Origin: Eubacteriales bacterium
GTDB lineage: Bacteria; Bacillota_A; Clostridia; Christensenellales; Aristaeellaceae
DNA: 8,158 nucleotides
Reading direction: 5' to 3'
Assembly (NCBI GenBank): GCA_028692205.1
Contig: JAQUXV010000107.1
Coordinates: 1-8,158 of the forward strand
Part shown: piece by piece, positions 1 to 6,200 of the stretch
Layout: every line of letters starts with the position of its first letter
How positions within the stretch are numbered: the stretch's first letter is position 1
Notes under the pieces: generated by a model
Told to the model about the DNA's origin: nothing
The model's input: only the letters and a program-made list of their open reading frames with translations
Database searches by the model: none
Made by a program: the position numbers and the translations under genes

Positions 1-125
1 GAAACGGCGACATCGTTTACATGATCGGGCGCAAGGAAGCCGGGCTGATTATCGACCCGAAGGATGCGCCCCCGAGCGACCTGACCATTGCCGGGATTAT
101 TGATCCCGAAACCCTGACCGACTGA
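1..125 (+). CDS. C-terminal end of an unidentified protein (5' truncated)
   Basis: The frame that starts at base 3 is open from the window edge to a TGA at 123-125. It gives a 40-residue tail that begins NGDIVYMIGRKEAGLIID and ends in PETLTD. Of the other two plus frames, one stops within the first 25 bases and the other near position 103, and this frame reads as normal protein: mixed hydrophobic beta-like runs, then an acidic and proline-containing end. A long hairpin element begins only a few bases after the stop, and a terminator follows at about 302, which fits the end of a transcription unit. I do not recognise the family from so short a piece. The tail has no cysteines, no membrane segment and no nucleotide-binding motif. 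The start and most of the gene lie outside the window. Confidence 0.55.
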   Translation, partial: NGDIVYMIGRKEAGLIIDPKDAPPSDLTIAGIIDPETLTD

Positions 126-129
126 GTGC

Positions 130-253
130 CAGCTTGCTGAAAAGGCCCATCTGCTTTGTCGCCTGCGCCGCAACAGGCGGTCACGTACGTCCGTGTACGC
201 TCCCGCCTGTGTGCGGCTTGGCTTCGCGCATCTGAACCTTTTTGAGCAAGCTG
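130..253. repeat. Long imperfect inverted repeat / hairpin element
   Basis: Three nested arm pairs fold this stretch into one long hairpin. The outer arms are CAGCTTGCTGAAAAGG (130-145) and the complement of CCTTTTTGAGCAAGCTG (237-253). The middle arms are GCCGCAACAGGCGG (167-180) and CCGCCTGTGTGCGGC (203-217), which pair with a one-base bulge. The inner arms are CGTAC (184-188) and GTACG (195-199), around a six-base loop. The word CATCTG also occurs in the same orientation in both halves (148-153 and 229-234). The element lies between two convergent genes, starts just after the stop of the left gene and has no coding potential of its own. It is too long and too symmetrical for a simple terminator. 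From general memory, elements with similar arms and a GTACG core occur in many copies in clostridial genomes, but this was not checked. It could be a non-autonomous mobile repeat, a structured RNA or an extended transcript 3' end. Confidence 0.6.
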
Positions 254-301
254 AGCTTGCGTGTTTGCAGGGGATTAGATAACGATCTGAAGAATGGAAA
301 C

Positions 302-327
302 AGCCGCCTGTTTTGGGCGGCTATTTT
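302..327 (+). terminator. Intrinsic terminator, probably usable from both strands
   Basis: AGCCGCC (302-308) pairs perfectly with GGCGGCT (316-322) around the seven-base loop TGTTTTG. On the plus strand the stem is followed by ATTTTATA, a fair U-rich tail. This would end the transcript of the gene that stops at 125. On the minus strand the same stem is followed by GTTTCCATTCTTC, a weaker pyrimidine-rich tail, so it may also end the pncB transcript, whose stop codon is about 60 bases away. One shared hairpin between convergent genes is a common arrangement. Confidence 0.7.
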
Positions 328-389
328 ATAGGGGTGGGAACCGGACGGGTTACGCACAAGGTATGCTGTTTCAAGGTGGATGACGTCGG

Positions 390-1850
390 TTACTCTTTCT
401 TGGCACTTCCGGCGGAGGCTGCGGCGCACAGTTCCTCTTTTACAGCCCACAGCTTCCGGGAGAGATCGACATAGTAGCGGTGGGGGTTCTCAAAGCGCTT
501 CACCTCATCCCACAGGGAGGCTACCTGCTCCAGACAATACGCCTGTATCTGCTCGATGGCGGGGGATTCGTACACCTGCTCCCCGTTCAGGAAAATGGGC
601 TTCAGCAGTTCCCGCACGGTGAAATTGGTAAGCGTTTTGGTCTTCCATGTGGCGTTGGGATCGAAAATCGTATAAGGCTGGCCGTCGTCGACGGTTTCAT
701 CGTGCAGGCAGAGCAGATCGGCCATGGCTTTGCCGCTGGCCCGATCATAGAAGCGGTACGCCTTTTTGAAGTGGGGATTGGTGATTTTGCCGACGTCCTC
801 GCTGATTTTGATCTTCGGGCGGATAACGCCGTCCTCCGCTTCCACGGCGACCAGCTTGTAAACGCCGTCGAGGATGGCGGAGCTTTTGGAGGTGATCATC
901 CGCTCACCGACGCCGAAGGTGTCGATGCATGCGCCCTGTTTCAGCAGATCGGCGATCAGGTATTCGTCCAGCGAGTTGGAAACGACGATCTTGCAGTTCG
1001 GCAAACCGGCTTCGTCCAGCATTTTGCGCGCTTTTTTTGTGAGATACGCAAGGTCGCCGGAGTCGATGCGGATGCCGAAGCTGGTAACGCCCTTTGGCAG
1101 CAGCACTTCCCGGAAGGCCCGGATGGCATGGGGGATGCCGCTTTGCAGCGCGTTGTAGGTATCCACCAGCAGAATGGCGTTTTGCGGATACAGCTCGCAG
1201 TACGTCCGAAACGCCTCATACTCCGTGTCGAATATCTGCACCCAGGAATGCGCCATGGTGCCTCCTGCGGGAACGCCGTACAACACGTCCGTCAGGGCGC
1301 AGGCCGTGCCCTTGCAGCCGCCGATGTAGGCGGCCCGCGCGCCCTTTACGGCGCCGTCCGCCCCCTGCGCCCGGCGCGAGCCGAACTCCAGCACGGGGCG
1401 GCCCTGCGCGGCACGCACGACGCGGCTAGCCTTGGTGGCGATCAGCGATTGATGGTTCAGCGTCAGCAGGATAAACGTTTCCATCAACTGCGCCTCGATC
1501 ACCGGGGCGCGCACCGTTAAAATCGGCTCGTTGGGGAACACGCAGGTGCCTTCCGGCACGGCGTAAATATCGCCGGAAAAATGGAAATGTTCCAGATAGG
1601 TTAAAAAGCTCTCGTCAAATACGCCCTTGGAGCGCAGGTAACGGATATCCTCCCCGCTGAAATGAAGGTTACGGATGTAATCCATCACCTGTTCCAGCCC
1701 GGCCGCGACCACAAACCCGCCGTCGTCCGGCACATTGCGGAAAAAAACGTCAAAATAGGCGATCTTCCGGTTCAGGCCGCTCTTCAGGTAGCCGTTTCCC
1801 ATGGTGAATTCATAAAAATCGCAAAGCATCGACAAGTTTTCTTGTTCCAT
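390..1850 (-). CDS. pncB: Nicotinate phosphoribosyltransferase
   Basis: This enzyme (EC 6.3.4.21) joins nicotinate to phosphoribosyl pyrophosphate to give nicotinate mononucleotide, with ATP hydrolysis driving the reaction. It is the entry step of the Preiss-Handler NAD salvage route and is cytosolic. The 486-residue product matches the usual length of the long bacterial form. Family landmarks appear in order: an N-terminal DFYEFTMGNGY (residues 11-21); LEFGSRRAQGADGA (154-167) leading into AAYIGGCKGT; GGTMAHSWVQ, with His201 as the expected phosphohistidine; LLVDTYN (227-233); GIRIDSGDL (259-267); and VVSNSLDE (289-296). The frame is open 13 codons further up to another ATG at 1889, but no ribosome binding site precedes that one. 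The ATG at 1850 has AAGGAG at 1863-1868, with a slightly long 12-base spacing, and its N-terminus matches the family, so it is preferred. The gene stands alone: it converges on the left neighbour and diverges from the DUF1848 gene. No key residue is missing. Confidence 0.95.
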   Translation of the reverse strand: MEQENLSMLCDFYEFTMGNGYLKSGLNRKIAYFDVFFRNVPDDGGFVVAAGLEQVMDYIRNLHFSGEDIRYLRSKGVFDESFLTYLEHFHFSGDIYAVPEGTCVFPNEPILTVRAPVIEAQLMETFILLTLNHQSLIATKASRVVRAAQGRPVLEFGSRRAQGADGAVKGARAAYIGGCKGTACALTDVLYGVPAGGTMAHSWVQIFDTEYEAFRTYCELYPQNAILLVDTYNALQSGIPHAIRAFREVLLPKGVTSFGIRIDSGDLAYLTKKARKMLDEAGLPNCKIVVSNSLDEYLIADLLKQGACIDTFGVGERMITSKSSAILDGVYKLVAVEAEDGVIRPKIKISEDVGKITNPHFKKAYRFYDRASGKAMADLLCLHDETVDDGQPYTIFDPNATWKTKTLTNFTVRELLKPIFLNGEQVYESPAIEQIQAYCLEQVASLWDEVKRFENPHRYYVDLSRKLWAVKEELCAAASAGSAKKE

Positions 1851-1862
1851 TAACCCCCAGGA

Positions 1863-1868
1863 CTCCTT
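1863..1868 (-). promoter_or_regulatory. Ribosome binding site that decides the pncB start
   Basis: Read on the minus strand this is AAGGAG, 12 bases before the ATG at 1850. The spacing is longer than the usual 5-9 bases; a GGGGG run lies nearer, at 1854-1858, and may help. The alternative upstream ATG at 1889 has no such site, so this motif favours the shorter protein. Confidence 0.6.
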
Positions 1869-2013
1869 TCGAAGCGGTAACCCGCCCATGCCGCTATTTT
1901 ACCACCGCTTTCAACCGCGCGCCACCTTTCAAAGGGAGAGAGTACGCCGGATTGTGCATACCCCGTGCCTGAAACGGGTTTGTCGCGCCCTTTCGGGATG
2001 ATCCGGTCGGGTG

Positions 2014-2019
2014 TATAAT
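2014..2019 (+). promoter_or_regulatory. Candidate -10 box for the DUF1848 gene
   Basis: A perfect TATAAT lies 123 bases before the ATG at 2143, on the same strand. No good -35 hexamer sits at the right distance: the best available is TTTCGG at 1991-1996, with a 17-base spacer. TG immediately precedes the box but is one base out of register for a canonical extended -10. If used, transcription would start near 2026 and give a leader of almost 120 bases that contains the hairpin at 2058-2088. Confidence 0.5.
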
Positions 2020-2057
2020 GGGGATACACGAAAATATGTTTGCCATTGCGGCGAGCT

Positions 2058-2088
2058 GCCCGGCAAACGACACGCTTGTTCGCCGGGC
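2058..2088 (+). promoter_or_regulatory. Leader hairpin upstream of the DUF1848 gene
   Basis: GCCCGGC (2058-2064) and GCCGGGC (2082-2088) are perfect inverted repeats around a 17-base loop. The loop can add an AAC/GTT helix (2066-2068 with 2078-2080) after one mismatch. The hairpin lies between the candidate -10 box and the start codon, so it would be in the 5' leader of the mRNA. No U-run follows, so it is not an obvious intrinsic terminator. The role is unknown: mRNA stabilisation, a protein operator or chance GC-rich folding are all possible. I do not recognise a riboswitch class. Confidence 0.4.
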
Positions 2089-2142
2089 GGACAGCGGCGG
2101 ATTTTGTAGGCGCAGAACGGCGATGGGACGGGGGAGAGCGAT

Positions 2143-3120
2143 ATGATCATCAGCGCGAGCCGCAGGACCGATATACCGGCGTGGTATTCGGAGTGGCTGG
2201 TAAACCGAATCCGCGCCGGATACGTGCTGGTGCGCAACCCGATCAATCCCCGGCAGGTCGGCAGGGTATCGCTGTCGCCCGACGTGGTGGACGGTATGGT
2301 GTTCTGGACCAAAAACCCCGGGCCGATGCTTGGGCGGCTGGAAGCCTTCCGGAACTACCCCTATTACTTTCAGTTTACGCTTACGCCGTACGGCAGGGAC
2401 ATTGAAAGCAACCTGCCCTCAAAGAGGGACGTACTAATTCCCACTTTTCAGCGGCTGGCGGACAGGGTGGGGCCGCGGCGCGTCATCTGGCGGTACGACC
2501 CGATCCTGCTCAGCAAGCAATATCCCGTCGACTACCATCTGGAAACCTTTGAGAAGATGGTGAAAGCGCTGCACGGCTATGCCCGGAAGTGTACCTTCAG
2601 CTTTATCGATCTGTATCAAAAAACGCTGCGCAACGCCGGGCGGCTCGCCCTTCGGGAAGCGACGGAGCCGGAAATGCGCACGCTGGCGGCAGGCTTCGCC
2701 GAAATTGCCGCGTCGTATCACCTTGTGCTGGACACCTGCGCTGAAAAAATTGACCTGTCCGAATTCGGTATCGGCCATGCGAGCTGTATTGATAAAACAA
2801 TTTTGGAGGAGCTTGCCGGCTGGCTGCTTGAGATTGCCAAAGACCCGAACCAACGTACGGAATGCGGCTGCTGCGCAAGCATCGATATCGGCTTGTACGA
2901 CACCTGCGCTAACGGATGCCTGTACTGCTACGCAAACAGCAATCCGGCGGCTGCGCGGCGCAACCTTGGCAGCCACCGGCCGGATTCGGCTTTGCTGATC
3001 GGGGATGTAACGGAGCGGGATGTTGTGAAAGAAAGGAATATAAAATCCTGCCGTATCCGGCAGCTGAGCATGCTGAACGAACCGGCGAAGGATAACCGTT
3101 TTTGCGATAATGAATTTTAA
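2143..3120 (+). CDS. DUF1848 family protein with C-terminal radical-SAM-like cysteine motif
   Basis: The 325-residue product is recognised as DUF1848 from its opening MIISASRRTDIPAWYSEWL, the VFWTKNPGPML stretch (residues 53-63), the FQFTLTPYGRDIE segment (76-88) and RVIWRYDPILL (113-123). The family has no established biochemical function known to me. Near the C-terminus it carries CGCC (241-244), then SIDIG, then C255-x3-C259-x2-C262 within DTCANGCLYCYAN. CX3CX2C followed by a tyrosine is the signature that binds the 4Fe-4S cluster in radical SAM enzymes, including spore photoproduct lyase; here it lies at the end of the chain rather than the start. Cys199 and Cys215 may also matter. There is no signal peptide or membrane segment, so the protein is probably cytosolic. 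The start is supported by GGGGAG at 2131-2136, six bases before the ATG. The gene stands alone between divergent pncB and the convergent kinase. The family call is secure; a redox or radical role is inference. Confidence 0.88.
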   Translation: MIISASRRTDIPAWYSEWLVNRIRAGYVLVRNPINPRQVGRVSLSPDVVDGMVFWTKNPGPMLGRLEAFRNYPYYFQFTLTPYGRDIESNLPSKRDVLIPTFQRLADRVGPRRVIWRYDPILLSKQYPVDYHLETFEKMVKALHGYARKCTFSFIDLYQKTLRNAGRLALREATEPEMRTLAAGFAEIAASYHLVLDTCAEKIDLSEFGIGHASCIDKTILEELAGWLLEIAKDPNQRTECGCCASIDIGLYDTCANGCLYCYANSNPAAARRNLGSHRPDSALLIGDVTERDVVKERNIKSCRIRQLSMLNEPAKDNRFCDNEF

Positions 3121-3211
3121 TGGCGTACGGTACGGCAGAGCAACCGGCCGCAGCTCTTGTTACGGGCTTGCGAAGTCGTTAAAGTTACCGGTTCTGTTGT
3201 AAAATATCCCG

Positions 3212-3246
3212 GGAAACCCGAAACGGTTTCTAGTTTACGGGTTTCC
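3212..3246. terminator. Inverted repeat across the kinase stop codon, possible terminator
   Basis: GGAAACCCG (3212-3220) and CGGGTTTCC (3238-3246) are perfect nine-base arms around a 17-base loop that contains the kinase stop codon (TAG on the minus strand, 3230-3232). A competing smaller hairpin pairs GAAACC (3213-3218) with GGTTTC (3225-3230). On the minus strand the stem is followed by CGGGATATTTTAC, where the U-rich part comes several bases late. On the plus strand it is followed only by GTCTCTTG. It may end one or both convergent transcripts, but neither tail is a textbook intrinsic terminator. Confidence 0.4.
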
Positions 3247-6200
3247 GTCTCTTGCCCGTATGGCGGAGCAGGGTTTTCACGGCGGCGGAAAAATCAAAGT
3301 TGTCGATTTGCTGCTTTAAGGTCTCCGCCTCGTCGCCGAGTGTGGGAAGCAGATCGTCCTCCATGGCATGATAAAACGAAATGACGGACGCATCGTTCCG
3401 GCGCAGCATTTCGACCAGCTTCTGGACCGTTGCCGCCGCCGGGGCGCCGGCTTTTTCCGGACGCGGCTTTTTGGCGCCGGGTTCCTTGCCGGACAGCTTC
3501 CGAATATCGGCCAGCGCGCACTGAAGCTCCCGGTCGAACGCATCCGCATCCACTTTGAAGGATCCCGCCGTTTTGGCGTTGGCGGCCGCCCGCTCCAGCT
3601 TCTCCGCCTGATTCCGCAACGGCTGCAGCCCCAGCGTTCCGGCCGCGCCCTTGATGGAATGTGCGACCTGCCGCACCTGCGGCAAATCGCCCGCCTCCAT
3701 CGCCTGCCGTATTCTTTCCGTATCCTTGGCGTGGTTCGCGGCGAGCAGGCTTAGCAGGGCGGCGTACTGTTTCGCATCCCCCTGCACGGAACGCAGGCCC
3801 ATTTGAACATCCAGACCGGGTATGCTTTCCAGCTGCCGCATCAGCCGGGCGGCGGAGTGATCCGCTTGCCGGGCCTGGCTTTTTGCCATGGTTTCCGCAT
3901 GCTGCTCCGTTTGTGGCAATTCCGCCTTGACGGGGAGCCACCGAATGAGCTTGGCGTACAGATCCTCCAGCATGACGGGCTTGGCAATGTGGTCGTTCAT
4001 GCCCGCCTGCAGGCAGTTTTTACGATCGCTTTCAAAGGCGTTCGCGGTCATTGCCACAATCGGGACGGTTTTCCCGTTGGGCAGCTTCCGAATTTCCGCC
4101 GTCGCTTTCAGACCGTCCAATACAGGCATCTGCACATCCATCAGGATCAGGTCGTACGGGTTTGCCGCCGCCATTTCCACCGCTTTTTTCCCGTTTTCGG
4201 CGGTGGCAACCTCCATGCTCGCAAGCGCGAGCATTTGCAAAGCCACCTCAAGGTTGATTACGTTATCCTCTACCAGCAATATTTTCGCGCCGCGCCGCTG
4301 TTCAATTTCGCGGGCACGCATGCTTTGCAGGCAAGGCATCCGGGCCCTGTCCTTCGCCTGCAGAAGTTCGGCGATGGTATCGTACGCTTTGGAGGAGGTG
4401 ATCGGTTTGTAAAGCAGCCGGTCGATCCCCGCGTTGAACATTTCCTGTTCGTCAACGTGAGTGCCCAAAGCGGTGATAAGAATGATCACGGGGGGATGGG
4501 CCAGCTGGCGCGACCTCAACGTGAGGGCAAAATCGATGCCGTCCATCCCGACCATTTTATAATCCAGAAACAGTATGCAATAGGGTTCGTTGGCCTGATC
4601 GGCGGCGATCAACCGGTCCAACGTCGGCTGGGCCGTGTTTTCCGTGTCCGCTTTCAAGCCGATGGCGGTCAGAATTTCCTGCAGCAGCTCGCTGTCCGCC
4701 TCCGAATCGTCCAGAATCAGGGCCTTCAGGCCTTCCGCTTTTTGCAGATCGCCGAGGGATGCGGGCATCTCCTTCGAAATGCCAAACGGCAGTTCAACCC
4801 AGAAGGTGCTTCCTTTCCCGACCTTGCTTTCCACCCCGACGCGGCCGCCCATCAGCTCTGCCAGCCTGTTGCTGATCGAGAGACCCAGGCCGGTGCCTCC
4901 ATACAGCCTGGTGATGGAGGCGTCCATCTGCTCAAAATCCTGAAAGAGCCTGCTCATCTGCTCTTTGGTCAGCCCGATGCCCGTATCGGTAACATCGAAC
5001 CGGAGCCGAACCGATTGGCGATCCTGAGACGTAATGCTGCCCTTAATTTCAATGCCGCCCGTAGCGGTAAACTTGACGGCGTTGCTTAAAAAGTTGCGCA
5101 GTATTTGCCCCAGCCGAACGCTGTCCCCCTTCAAAACGAGGGGAATGCGCTCCATATCCACCTTCAGGGAAAGCTTTTTCGCCTCGATTTGATTGATAAC
5201 CGCGTTGCAGGCGTTATCCACAACCATGGCGGGTTCAAAATTATGAATGTCCAGCGCCAGTTTGTTGGCTTCGATTTTGGAAATATCCAGTATCTCATTG
5301 ATGATCTGAAGCAGGTCGTTGCCTGCGGTCGTCAGCTTATCCAGCTGGGACAGCTGGCGGCTGGTCAGCGGATCGCGGCGGAGCAGCTGGGCATAACCGA
5401 TCACGGCGTTCATGGGCGTTCGGATTTCGTGGCTCATGTTGGATAAAAACGCGCTTTTGGCCACGCTGGCCGCCTCGGCGGACTTCATGGCGGCTTCCAG
5501 CTCCGAGGTGCGGGCCATAATCATGTCTTCGAGGTGGTGGCGGTAATTATCCAGCTCCAGATTGGTTTGGATGCTCTCGGTTACATCCCGGAAAGTGATC
5601 AGGATATTGGCGGCTTTCCCGTTGGCGCTTTCGTCAAGCTCGGTGGATTGATCCAGCCAGAGAACCTCGTCGCCTATCTTCATCCGGTAAACAACGTTGG
5701 CGGTGGGCGCGGCGGCGGCCTTCTCCCACGCTTTATTGAATACGGCTAGATCCTCCGCAACGATCAGACTTTTGAGAACCTGGAAGGAAACGGGCTCGGA
5801 GTCTTCAAAACGGAGCATGCGGCAAAGCTCCTTTGAACACAGCATGGTATGGCTTTTCATGTCGTACAGGCAATGCCCGGTTTTGGATACCCGCTGCGCC
5901 AGATTCAAAAACCGCTCGCTCTGCCGCAACGCATTCTGGGCCTGATACCGATCCCGATTCAGGTAGGACATGCCGAACCGATCCGCCACCAGACAGAAAA
6001 ACTGCATACAATCCCGGTCGAAAGGCTCGTTTTGAACCAGACCGTAACACAGAATACCCCGCACTTTTTCGCCGGAAGCGATGTTACAAAGCATTACGGT
6101 TCCCAGCTTCTGGCGGCCGAAAAGGCTTTTATTGAAGGAGTTTGCCGCCTTTTCGGAGGAATCCTGTTCCAGATAGCGCTTCTTATCAATATCCCGAAGC

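Noticed and set aside
181..450. Minus-strand open frame of 89 codons over the hairpin element and the pncB end
   Set aside because: It overlaps the inverted repeat, the terminator and the pncB C-terminus, and its basic low-complexity translation has no family resemblance.
480..1520. Plus-strand open frame of 346 codons
   Set aside because: It lies entirely antisense to pncB, whose motifs are intact from end to end. The translation shows no recognisable domain and looks like a GC-driven shadow.
1896..1901. TAAAAT on the minus strand as a -10 box for pncB
   Set aside because: It would place the transcript start just before the ATG at 1850, which is plausible, but no -35 hexamer lies at a suitable distance. 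The nearest TTGAAA is only seven bases away.
1962..1978. CCCGT/ACGGG small hairpin in the divergent spacer
   Set aside because: It has a five-base stem with a seven-base loop and no adjacent gene end. This is within chance for such GC-rich sequence.
3137..3157. AGAGC/GCTCT hairpin just after the DUF1848 stop codon as a terminator
   Set aside because: The stem is only five base pairs with an 11-base loop and is followed by TTGTTACG, not a U-run.
3803..5089. Plus-strand open frame of 428 codons
   Set aside because: It is antisense to the HisKA/HATPase/REC region of the kinase. The His/Phe/Arg-rich translation has no domain pattern, and no ribosome binding site stands out.
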